From: Pyrenochaeta sp. MPI-SDFR-AT-0127
Taxonomy: Eukaryota > Ascomycota > Dothideomycetes > Pleosporales > Cucurbitariaceae
Reading direction: 5' to 3'
Assembly (NCBI GenBank): GCA_020747015.1
Contig: JAGTJM010000053.1
Span: 62,001-126,000 of the forward strand
DNA length: 64,000 bases
The notes below the pieces were generated by a model, which saw nothing but the letters and a program-made list of their open reading frames with translations, made no database searches and was not told the origin of the DNA. Below are positions 54,918 through 64,000 of this stretch, in pieces. Both the position numbers and the translations under genes were made by a program. Within the stretch, counting starts at the first letter, position 1. The number at the start of each line of letters is the position of its first letter.

Positions 54918-56574
54918 TTTAAGTGGTTTCGTAATGCGTAGATGGTATTTAGTGCGCTCTCAGAATTACTGGCAAGCTGTTTGAGAGTTATCGTGTCTCA
55001 ATGGCAAATAGAAAGAGCACACGCGAAGTCTGGAATGGAGGAGAACATCATGCGATTGAAGAGTATTCAGGATTTTTCAGAGCTAATACTGTGCTTGTAT
55101 CCAGTGCCGAACTACATAGGTTATTGTTACCGAGGTGCACGTTTTCGACCCCTGGATGTGATTTGACCGCTCTTTCACGATCAAAGGACTCGTACATTAA
55201 GCTTCTCAATACTTTACCCGACCGTGGTAATCATAATTATGAGCTAGGGTTGCAGCTAAGGATCGAGATGCTGGGACCTCGGCGCTCTCAGAGTAGTCGA
55301 ATCCAGCTAGCTTACCTCGGCGAGCCGCAAACGTTACACACCCATCTGCAATTCTGAAGTATATTCGAACAAGGCAAGGCAAATCTAGAACATGCCCGAC
55401 AAGGTAGTACTTGCGGTGGATGACGTAGATGAAGCAAACGACATCTGTAACGCCAGCGTATATAATGGGAGGCGCCGAGACTGAAATTGCATGAAAGTTG
55501 CTTCCAGGAGAAACATGAATGTAAGTTCATAACCAGAGGTTATATCTACAGGTTCTATTCCTAGATAATGATTTGGCTCTTTGTTGCACCCTAATAATCT
55601 GTGACAACTCATCGTTGAGAAAGAAGTTAGGATATTTTCATCCAAATACTGCTGGTACGTGCAGCATTTGCCATCACCCACTATTGACTTTGCTAATAAA
55701 TGTGAACTATTTACAAATATCACTCCATTGATATGCAATTTAGCTGCATTGAAAAGGTAAAATCGGATCGAAAAAAGTAGCCTTGACCTTATGTGAAGAC
55801 CAAAGAATAACAGGGTGCCTGATAGATATGAAGGCGTTTGATATGGGCTAGTCCATTAAGACAAGTAAGTTGCTACTGGCCCCGAATTTTACGAGTGAGC
55901 TAGAGAAAACTCCCAAGATCCTTAAATGCTTTTTGTGTATTTTGTGTCATCCACGCATGTTTTCCACGTGAACAGTATGTAAGTAGTGACGCTAAAGGTA
56001 GGAATGGCGAGAACCTGAGCACCGTATATGACTATTGCTCAATCAGCACAGAAGAAGATTTTGTTTGCTAGTAAAAAGGGTTAATGGAGAGTATTTCGCC
56101 CTTTCCGCGAACGTGGTGAAAACGTCGTCTGTCCTGATTCCGCTTAAACAGCTATAACTATCAGCAGACCCCATTCACAGAGAATGTAAGAAAAATAAGA
56201 ACTGCATGTTTGGTAGCTATGTACTCAACTATGTTACAAGGCCACGACTTCAAGATGTCATAATTGTATGGGCGATAAAGCATGGAGCTTGGTCATCAAC
56301 CTCGGCTGAACTAAATGGACCTGCCATACACAGGAATTCACGAATCCAGATATGCTGAATTAGAACACTGCAGTAAGAATGAAGCTAGAGCTATGCGGAC
56401 ATGCATTGTGACCGGAAGATGCCTTATACAGGTCCGAGGCGCCTCGGCAGGAAGCTAAGCGTAATACGCAGTTCAAGGACGCACCTGAAAAGCACAAATA
56501 AGCACCTCTCGTACATTGAGAATTTATGAACTCTCATCTTCGAAACATTGACGCACATCAATTGTTCTGTTAAA
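54918..56574. other. divergent intergenic region, 1.7 kb
   Basis: No gene recognised on either strand. Open frames at 55001-55357 and 55385-55738 lack starts in context or recognisable products. Confidence 0.5.
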
Positions 56575-57444
56575 ATGTCGACCGACTCCGCCATCACACT
56601 CACCGTTGAGGGAAACATCAGTGTCATCACGCTCAATCTTCCCAAGAAGCTCAATGCGCTTACAACGTCACTGTACTACCGTTTAGGGAGTCTTGTAAGA
56701 GAAGCAGATACCAACCCAGATACTCTTGTTACCTTGATAATTGGCACGGGCCGATTCTTTTCCGCGTACGTTTGCCTCAGTTGACTACATTCCATACGTC
56801 AGCTCACGCCGTGTAGGGGTGCGGATCTCCAAGCAAGCCCAGCTACTGCAGCTAAGCTTACTGAAGACGAACCACGTAAAGCCTGGCTTCCTGCTCTCGT
56901 GACCAATACAGTCGATGTTCCAAGCGCGTTCTTCTCGCACTCGAAAGTGCTCATTTGCGCACTAAACGGACCAGTTCTGGGGCTATCCGCGGCTCTAATT
57001 TCGCATGCAGACTTTATCTATGCTGTTCCACAAGCATATCTGCTTACTCCTTTTGGCTCACTTGGCCTCGTTTCCGAGGGCGGAGCAAGCACAGCATTCT
57101 TGCACAGAATGGGCGTGGGTCTTGCGAACGAAGCTCTCCTCAAGGGCAGGAAGATCGCAGCTGATGAGCTCAAAGCTGTAGGCTTTGTGAACAATATCGT
57201 CCCTGCGAAGGATGAGCATGAATTCAGGGCTCGCGTGTTGGAAGATGTGAAGGATTCATTTGGGGCACACCTGGTTCCTTCAAGTGTCATTGAGACGAAA
57301 CGGATCATGCGACGATCCGTGATCCGAGAGCAGGAAGCACTGGCGTTGGATGAATTGTTTACTGGTGTAAAGCGATTCGCTGAGGGTATTCCTCAGGCAG
57401 AGATGAAGAAGATTATGACGGGTCAGAAGAAACATAAGTTGTGA
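56575..57444 (+). CDS. peroxisomal enoyl-CoA isomerase/hydratase (ECI-like)
   Basis: Two exons (56575-56765, 56817-57444) join to 272 residues across a 51-nt intron (GTACGT donor, GTGTAG acceptor). Crotonase-fold features are visible: NLPKKLNALT near residue 25, the oxyanion-hole segment RFFSAGADLQ (spanning the junction) and ALNGPVLGLSAAL. The active-site region is FGSLGLVSEGGAST with the Glu typical of delta3,delta2-enoyl-CoA isomerases of the Eci1 type. The C-terminal HKL is a PTS1-like peroxisomal signal. The likely role is beta-oxidation of unsaturated fatty acids in peroxisomes. Isomerase is preferred over hydratase because of the single Glu in SEGG, but this is not certain. Confidence 0.87.
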
Positions 57445-57849
57445 TGTACGCTATAACACAAATCGTGTCCTTCAAAATATGCCGGAGCGACCATACGGCC
57501 TAGTTTGGTGGACCACATTTAGCGAGAACTAATCGAATAAAGGCTGTAGTTTCTCTCTCTCCCAAACAAAGAACCGGTACTCTCATTCATGACGATCAAA
57601 CTCCAAAACTCAATGAAGGTCAGCCACCGCTACTTTCACAAACCAATTAACAATTCTCACTCTTTGCTGAGTGTTCGCAATATTCCGCATATATAGAGCC
57701 TGCTATCGAGCGAGTTGATATCCAATCCGCCCCAAAGTCTCAAAACAAGACTAAGGGTTGTACCACAAAAGGCTGTAAAGGTCAGAAAATTGGAAAAAGT
57801 ATTACTAAAGGGTCCAGGAATCCGTTGAAATTTCATGACAAAAATGGAC
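57445..57849. other. intergenic, convergent 3' regions
   Basis: Between the isomerase and the Zn2Cys6 gene. Nothing recognised. Confidence 0.5.
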
Positions 57850-60261
57850 TTACTCGCAATCGTCTAAGAAATCAAACGACGTCATTGGAGCACCGGAATT
57901 CCAAATCGCGGACAAGGCATCAAATTCATTTTCATGACTCTGTCCCTCATCGCGCGATATATCTGCCAGTAGATCTATCGCAGTAGATTCCGATAATGTT
58001 AAAAATTCGTTGCCGGGAGTGATAGGCGCTGGAGGTGCGATTGAATGCTTCTGATCGCGTATCTGCTTCTGTGCTTTGGTGAACATCCTGTACAGAATTT
58101 CGGCACCGAAAAGTGTTTTTCTGAGCTCTTCGATAACAATCATACATAGCTCAAGATGTTGGAGTCCCATGCGTTGTATCATCGGTTTGGATGATGTGTA
58201 ATCGAGAAGATGTATTTGCAGGGCTGGGACGAGGGCTATGCAGCTTTTTGATCATTAGCTACTTTTTGATCATTTCTTGAGTAAGGACATACATGATAGA
58301 TTGACAGACATGGATCATGTCAGCGCTAATCATACTGCTCAGGATTTGATTAGTGGTCGCGGCTGCAGATCTTGTCTTCTGGTCAACAGTCGATCTCCAA
58401 TCCCTCGAAGATAATTCTGCTGAGTCGGGAACAAGAAACGGTCGGTATAGCATGAGAATAACGGACCTTTGAGATGGTTATTTAGACTGTCAACTTCTGA
58501 AGACCAAGTTGCGGTTCTGAAGACTTACTCTACATAGAGCTCGAAATGGTATTTATACAAAGCTACCAAATTGGTCCGCTGGTGTACTGCGTCTCCGTCA
58601 TGTTGCTTGGAGCAACCTCGTATTTGGCTCTCCACATAAAGCACCTCGGCTTCAGTGGAAAATATCTGTTCAGGCCTCTGTTGCTGTAAAAGAATATTCG
58701 ACAGCAGTACAGTGAGTTTCAAGAGTTGTGTCCACAGCTTGGCTATATCCCTCAAACCTTCGGGAAGATACTTTGCACGAAGATGGACAGGCAAGCTTTC
58801 GAGTTGATCTTCGGCTTCTTCTGCACCTGGCATTGTAGTGTTACAGTCGGCTAAGTGGATACGCATAGGTCTACCCATGCCGGCAGAAAACCATGCTTCG
58901 CGATAAAAGCAGCTCCACCAGAGTTGTTGCCATAGCCTTCGATCAACTTCTGATATGGATCTCATGTGGCCTGAACTGATGTCCGGATTGCGGTGTAGTC
59001 CAATAGTTTGAGAAAGACTTATGGCGACACCATTCCAATGCCAGGGACCCGTCCGATCTTCTGTATCAGCATACCAAAACCCCATCAAAAGCACAGCCTG
59101 AATCAATGCTATCTTGTTTCTCTCATATTCAGCATCATACAGTGCCTATTTGGCATTTATTAGTAGACACGCGCATGTGCAGTTTCCAACGAAGAATAAA
59201 GCTCTCTCACCTTTGCTTTGATATACATTGAACGTTTGAGTTCTTTCCGGGACAGGTAGCCTGCTGCCTTTAGGGTGGCATCATCTGCGAACTTTGCCAC
59301 GTTATTTGTGCTATTCGCGGAAATAACAGAGGGAGCACTTACATTAGCAGCAGCTACAAACATGCCCCACAATAAGTGAAGGCTCATCTCATGACGCGAG
59401 TTTTCGAATTGCTCGATGAATGACTTAGCGTCGACGACTGGGAAAAACGGGTGCACATAGTGAAAGTATGCCCGAATCAACATCTCACAGGCGTTCTGGT
59501 TCGGCAGATCAAAAACACCTCTTAGTTGCAGATAGTTGAGGGTTTCTGAATCCACGTTTGGAGGGCGTATTCGGGGTACAAGAAGATGTCCGCTTTTGTC
59601 TCTCCGCTGAGGCTCACATATATCTGCTACTAGAGAAACTCCGCGGGGATCACCTAGGCACCAAACGTCAGTGTGACTTTCTCATTGTTTATGCGTAGCT
59701 GTTAAATAATAGGGTAATTTTTTCTAACGAACCATATATTGGGGCGTATTGGTTTTCGGGTACATCATCTGTTGACTGCAATGCATCATTGTTGCTTTGC
59801 CCCCCATAGTGGCTAAAATGTTCGGCCAAGGGACGATAAGGTGTTTCGGCGCCATCGTCATCGCCGTTGTTAGCAACTGGGGCCACAGTAGTCGTGGTCC
59901 CAGAGTTGAATGGAGAGTCACGACTCCTCAGGATTCGATGTTGTGATGCGGTAGCAATATTGGTGGGTGAAGACACCGAAGCTTCTACCTGGTTGGATGC
60001 CCTTCCTGGCCTAGTTCTAGTATTGACATTCATGAGCATCATCTTGCTTGCCAGGACTGTTCGTCATTTGATTCTGCTCACTCACCTTCGTCTCTTAGTC
60101 ACCCATGGCTCACATTTCAGCTGATCAACGGTGCAATTGATGCATGGTGAGCCAGTATGAGCAAGGCTACACCTGACTTTTCGCGCATGGCACGATTTAC
60201 AAGCTTCAACCGCTCGCCTCCTTCGTTGCGTGACAGCGTTTCCAGCTGATGACACTGGCAT
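57850..60261 (-). CDS. Zn2Cys6 transcription factor with fungal_trans domain
   Basis: Six exons (60261-60086, 60016-59733, 59653-59211, 59145-58529, 58466-58293, 58243-57850) join in frame to 695 residues. The introns are 49-79 nt. The zinc cluster is C21, C24, C31, C40, C43, C50 (C-x2-C-x6-C-x8-C-x2-C-x6-C), followed by the basic linker TKRRR. A low-complexity Ser/Thr/Asn stretch leads to the fungal_trans domain: YFHYVHPFFPVVDAKSF, GFWYADTEDRTGPWHWNG, RRLWQQLWWSCFYREAW. The region near LVPALQIHLLDYTSS is also typical of this class. It is a nuclear regulator; its target pathway is not evident from the neighbours, though the isomerase and Old Yellow Enzyme are near. Confidence 0.9.
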
Positions 60262-60894
60262 GTTTTACTACTCGAACAGATTGCCCAAGCTATGGAACTT
60301 CGGGTCACGGGGCGAATTCAGTCTCATGCATGTAACATGATACTAAAGTTAAGCAAGAATAGTAATGTTGATGCTCAGTCGATGTTTACACGAAATCACA
60401 ATGACCTCGGACTGATTTGATGCCACGTCAGACCGCATTAGTACTAGTTCCAGTCTGCTACCTCGGCAATAGAAACACGAGGCAATCTCAATTCAGACAC
60501 TACGCTGAAATAGGCACAATTGTGAATTTAACTATCAAGTCTGTGGAAGTTGGCTACCAGGATTATCACCCAGTTTCTCTATAGTGTGGCATGTGAAAAG
60601 TACTCGGGTGGTTCGACAGGAAGCGTGGCGGACCGGCTATGCTGAGTGACGCCTCGTGCAGAGTGCTGATCGTCTAGAGGCATGTTGCATTCTTCCTTTA
60701 CGAGAACACCCGTGATATATTGTCTATATCATCCTTATTTATATCTGAGTGACGATTGGAAGGACGAAGTAAGACGAAAGCCTCAAAGTCGCTTTGTTGT
60801 GTTGAGCGCACGTGCATTTCCAGAGATTTGGGGAAAGAACGAATATGCACAGGCTTACAGCATCTTTTGTCGCAAGCATAACCGCCACAACATC
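60262..60894. other. divergent intergenic region
   Basis: Promoters of the Zn2Cys6 gene and the EEP gene. An in-frame extension of the EEP gene back to 60682 is possible but lacks a conserved look. Confidence 0.5.
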
Positions 60895-61911
60895 ATGGTA
60901 TCAAAATCTATGCTGAACTCGCTTTTTCAAAAGCAATTAACTTACGAACTCGAACCTCATCCCTCCTACACCTTTCGCGATGGCGCCTGGGTGTCGTCTA
61001 AACACGGCGCACCCTCCCAATACTCCAGCGCTGTGAAACATCCAGCAATCGAAAGGCTTTGCGTAATTACTTGGAACATCGACTTCATGACCTCTCAACC
61101 TCGTGCACGTATGGCTTCTGCACTTCGGTATCTTGAACAGCTCGTGTGCAAGATCCCAAGGTCGAGTGCTATAGTTATTAATTTACAAGAGATGATGGAG
61201 TCAAACAACTCGAATAAGATGGACGCAAACGATCTCAGTCAGATCAAGAATGCACGATGGATCCAGAGTCATTTCAATCTCACAGACGTCGATACCTCCA
61301 GTTGGGATGCAGCATACGGGCAATTGACGTTGGTCGATCGAAGGTTGGCGATCGCAAGTGTGGCTCGGTTGCGCTTCGTGAGCGAATATCTTCGCAGTGC
61401 GTTGTTCGTAGACATCTGTCTCAACACAAAGGAATCGAGTTACTTACGGCTCGGAAATGTGCATCTGGATTCTAGCTATGGCAGCATGCGACCTGTTCAG
61501 TGGAAGGCGCTTGCAAAGCACCTGCAAAATGAACATGAAGATATCGGAGCTAGCATACTTGCTGGAGACTGCAATGCCAACCAACCCCGTGATAGAACTG
61601 CACCTCAGGATCTCGGCTTCAAGGATGCATACCTGGAGATGGGTGGTGTTGAGGGCGACGAAAGTGGTGCCACTTGGGGCTTCCAAAGTCTTCACGCACA
61701 ACGGTGGGGACATCAGAGGCTCGACAAAGAGGTCTTTTGGGGTGATGTACAAGTCACAGCACTGGAGCGGATAGGCATCGGGTTGAAAGTGGAAGATGAA
61801 AAAGCCAGGGAAGAGCTTGAGGCCGAAGAAGAGCTTGGCTTCGTAACAGACCACTTCGGATTGAAAGGTGAATACACGGTTGAAGCCGGATTGATGGGTG
61901 TTCTGGAATAA
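60895..61911 (+). CDS. endonuclease/exonuclease/phosphatase family protein, TDP2-like
   Basis: 338 residues from the ATG at 60895; the frame is open 71 codons upstream, but the protein starts naturally at MVSKSMLNSL. The EEP fold is shown by VITWNIDFM (N61), INLQEM (E99), NVHLDSSYGSMRP (H190, D192), LAGDCNANQP (D225, N227) and VTDHFGL (D319, H320). This is the complete catalytic set of Mg2+-dependent phosphodiesterases, arranged as in tyrosyl-DNA phosphodiesterase 2-like proteins. A role in DNA repair or phosphodiester cleavage is inferred; the true substrate is unknown. No signal peptide. Divergent from the Zn2Cys6 gene. Confidence 0.82.
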   Translation: MVSKSMLNSLFQKQLTYELEPHPSYTFRDGAWVSSKHGAPSQYSSAVKHPAIERLCVITWNIDFMTSQPRARMASALRYLEQLVCKIPRSSAIVINLQEMMESNNSNKMDANDLSQIKNARWIQSHFNLTDVDTSSWDAAYGQLTLVDRRLAIASVARLRFVSEYLRSALFVDICLNTKESSYLRLGNVHLDSSYGSMRPVQWKALAKHLQNEHEDIGASILAGDCNANQPRDRTAPQDLGFKDAYLEMGGVEGDESGATWGFQSLHAQRWGHQRLDKEVFWGDVQVTALERIGIGLKVEDEKAREELEAEEELGFVTDHFGLKGEYTVEAGLMGVLE

Positions 61912-62023
61912 CTCGTAGGTTGTTTCAGGCGAGTCAGATTTTATTCTAGATGAGCCTCTATTCTAAGCAATAGCTGTATTGACAAAATTCAGCGCCATAT
62001 ATGCATTGAAGCCTCCAACATGA

Positions 62024-63370
62024 TCAAGCAGCAGCGGTAAGCTGGAAAAAAGGATAGTCGGTATAGCCTTTTTGAGGTGGGTCTGCACCATAAAATGTGT
62101 CGCGGTCATACTGATTCAGCTCCAAGCCCTCAGCCAGGCGCTTGGGAAGATCGGGGTTTGCAATAAACCATCGGCCGAAGATGACGAGGTCGGCATCCTC
62201 CGACTCGACTTTGGGTGCAGCGTTGTCCCTGTTGAAGCCACCCGCGGCGATGAATTTCACACCACCCTTTCGCAAAATATTGCGAAAATTGTTGAGAGTG
62301 TTGCCCTTGGATTTCACCGTGGCTTCAGCCTCTACACCTTCGCCGCCTTTAGAAGTGTATGCAGCCAAAGCATCCATCTTAGCCTGCTCATCGAGGACTT
62401 CATCGAAGCGAGGCTCAACCCTATCTGGAATTTAGCTTCTTTTTTCCAAAATATATGTAGCCGGCATATACTTACATGTGCACATAGGCGGGTCTCTCGC
62501 CCTCTGGTAATTTTGCAATCTTCTCACACAAGTACTCCCAGTGCTCATTGGGGTTGCTATCTTTGGTGTCCTGGAAATAATTGTATGGAGAGAGGCGAAT
62601 ACCAACCCGATCAGCGCCAATGGCCTTCGAACATGCTTGGATGACCTCGAGAGGAAATCGACTGCGGTTTTCGATTGACCCACCATATTGATCTGTTCTT
62701 TTATTTACATTATCATGCAAAAATTGGTCAAGTAGGTATCCATTAGCGCCATGAATCTCAATACCGTCGAAACCAGCCTCACGTGCTTTCTTTGCTGCCT
62801 CGCCCCAGGTCTTCGTCCAGTGCTGGATCTCCTCTACGCTCAATGGTTTCGGTAGGTGATCAGCGCAAGCGGCACCGTCGAGCCAGTTGCCCTCCATCGG
62901 AACGTTGCTTGAGCTGACTGTCGGTGCACCAGCGCGAAATGAAGGGGGTGAAGCTCGCCCGGTGTGCCACAGCTGGCAGAAAATATATCCACCCTTGGCA
63001 TGAACGGCGTCTGTGACCCTCTTCCAACCCGCAATTTGTGAATCTGAGTAAACTCCTGGTACGCCTGGGTAACCGCTAGCCTTGGAGAGTCAGCACGCTC
63101 AGCGGCATCAGAGTTTGGGTAATTTACATATTTGGCAATATCAGTGGCCTCAGTCAGCTGGAGTCCGCCCTTGGACGCACGTTGGCTGTAGTACTCTACA
63201 TGCAAGTCTCCAGGGACGAAAACAGCATCGCTCTCCTTTGTCGCTCTCATGCGCGTCAAAGGTGCCTGGACGATCCTATGTTCAAGGCTCAGAGGCCCTA
63301 GCTTGAACGGCGAGAACAAGGCTGTTTCCTTCAACGGCTTGAAGCCTGATGGGCTGTCCGCTTTTGGCAT
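62024..63370 (-). CDS. NADH:flavin oxidoreductase, Old Yellow Enzyme family
   Basis: Three exons (63370-63128, 63080-62476, 62420-62024) join to 414 residues. The introns are 47 nt (GTAAAT donor, CTGAC branch point) and 55 nt (GTAAGT donor, GATAG acceptor). The frame from 63080 differs from the obvious open frame upstream and is proven by KRVTDAVHAKGGYIFCQLWH. OYE hallmarks are APLTRMRA near the N-terminus, the substrate-binding pair H191 and N194 in EIHGANGYLLDQFL, KRTDQYGGSIENRSRF, and the C-terminal FMN-binding FIAAGGFNRD with VIFGRWFIANPDLP. These enzymes reduce activated C=C bonds with NAD(P)H and FMN, in xenobiotic or secondary metabolism. No targeting signal is seen. Confidence 0.92.
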
Positions 63371-63899
63371 TGTGTGATATGTCTGCTGGGCAATACTGTT
63401 TGTTATATCGAAGGTCCAAGAGAATAAGATCAAAACTGGGGAGGAAAAAAATTTGGGAAACGCTTCATTCGAAGTATATTCTGTGCCTACAGTTCTTTAT
63501 TGTACCTACGCTACTGCCAGCCCCGGCGAAAGCCATTTTCGCCAATCCCGTGGTTGGAATTCTTGTTGCAGAAATGGGGGAGGGGCAGCATGACAGAGGG
63601 GCACTATGTGCCAAAGCGCCCTGCGCCTTGTAGATGAACACCCTGCCGTATACCACATATGCAATCCACCCGCCGTGCATTCAAGAGTGGGGTGTTGCGG
63701 ATCCTTGAATCGGCAAGGTGTGTCGGAAGAATTTCATCGGCGTCCAATCATGGAAAACATTACGTGAGGAAGGCGTGAATGTTGCTGATACTGAGGGGTC
63801 GCCGGTGGCTATCTCCCATATTATGAGCAAGGCGCAGGGCGCTTTGTGTGATTTACATCCGTTTTATTCTTGATTTTATCTTGCATCTTGGCCGCTGTC
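63371..63899. other. divergent intergenic region
   Basis: Between the Old Yellow Enzyme gene and the ATG at 63900. Nothing else recognised. Confidence 0.5.
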
Positions 63900-64000
63900 A
63901 TGTCTTTACCGCTTCCTCCAAGCTCAGCAGCCTCGGGGCCACCGCGGAAGCTTTCCGCCGCCGATGCGCTTGCGCCACTCATCGCGTCGACCTACACCTC
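63900..64000 (+). CDS. start of an unidentified gene, cut by the window edge
   Basis: An ATG at 63900 opens a frame that stays open to the right end (33 codons). The peptide is Pro/Ser/Ala-rich (MSLPLPPSSAASGPPRKLSA, then ADALAPLIASTYT). GC content rises here compared with the preceding spacer, as in coding DNA. Too short to identify. Confidence 0.45.
   Translation, partial: MSLPLPPSSAASGPPRKLSAADALAPLIASTYT

Noticed and set aside
55385..55738. 117-codon minus-strand open frame
   Set aside because: No conserved look or targeting signal and no in-frame neighbour; probably random.
1..64000. CRISPR arrays, prokaryotic operons, insertion sequences, prophage
   Set aside because: None expected in or supported by this fungal nuclear sequence.

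Overview
The window is nuclear DNA of a filamentous ascomycete (Pezizomycotina). The evidence is many short introns (about 44-94 nt) with GTRNGT donors, CTRAY branch points and YAG acceptors, plus typical fungal families: Zn2Cys6 regulators, a HET-domain protein, a GH131, a DUF3176 membrane protein, APH-like kinases and small secreted cysteine-rich proteins. No bacterial, organellar or viral genome features were seen, and no tRNA or rRNA gene was recognised. All splice models were built by eye and joined in frame. The species cannot be named from the sequence.

Layout. 0-5.7 kb: the 3' exon of a GH78 alpha-L-rhamnosidase, a secreted Cys-rich protein with a GPI-like tail, a 478-bp MITE with 95-bp inverted repeats and a near-perfect 8-bp target duplication, and a broken charged-protein gene. 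6.1-13.2 kb: three co-directional minus-strand genes that look like a sugar or glycoside utilisation cluster (MFS sugar porter, Zn2Cys6 regulator, GH3 beta-glucosidase with PA14). 14-21 kb: a tRNA-dihydrouridine synthase (DUS2), two small unknown proteins and a YtcJ-like amidohydrolase. 22-31 kb: a HET protein, a CorA-like membrane protein, a GH131 glucanase and a pirin.

32-47 kb is an accessory region. It holds two copies of the same divergent gene pair, an APH-like kinase next to a small Cys/His protein with spacing C-x2-H-x3-C-x2-H-x(9-10)-C-x2-C. Between the copies lie DUF3176, MARVEL-like and 563-residue secreted orphan genes. 48-53 kb: an RBR ubiquitin ligase and two divergent paralogous secreted cysteine-rich proteins (144 and 184 residues), separated by AT-rich, gene-poor DNA and followed by a truncated metallo-beta-lactamase relic. 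54-64 kb: a THEM6-like thioesterase, a peroxisomal enoyl-CoA isomerase/hydratase, a second Zn2Cys6 regulator, a TDP2-like phosphodiesterase, an Old Yellow Enzyme, and the start of a gene cut by the right edge.

How the genes may work together (inference). The rhamnosidase, GH3 enzyme, transporter and regulator could release and import sugars from plant glycosides, and GH131 would attack beta-glucans. The secreted Cys-rich pair, the HET gene and the kinase/Cys-His pairs are typical of fast-evolving fungal accessory DNA for self/non-self or host interaction. The two most novel items are the duplicated kinase/Cys-His module and the inverted pair of secreted Cys-rich paralogs, whose second member needs a spliced model to be seen.
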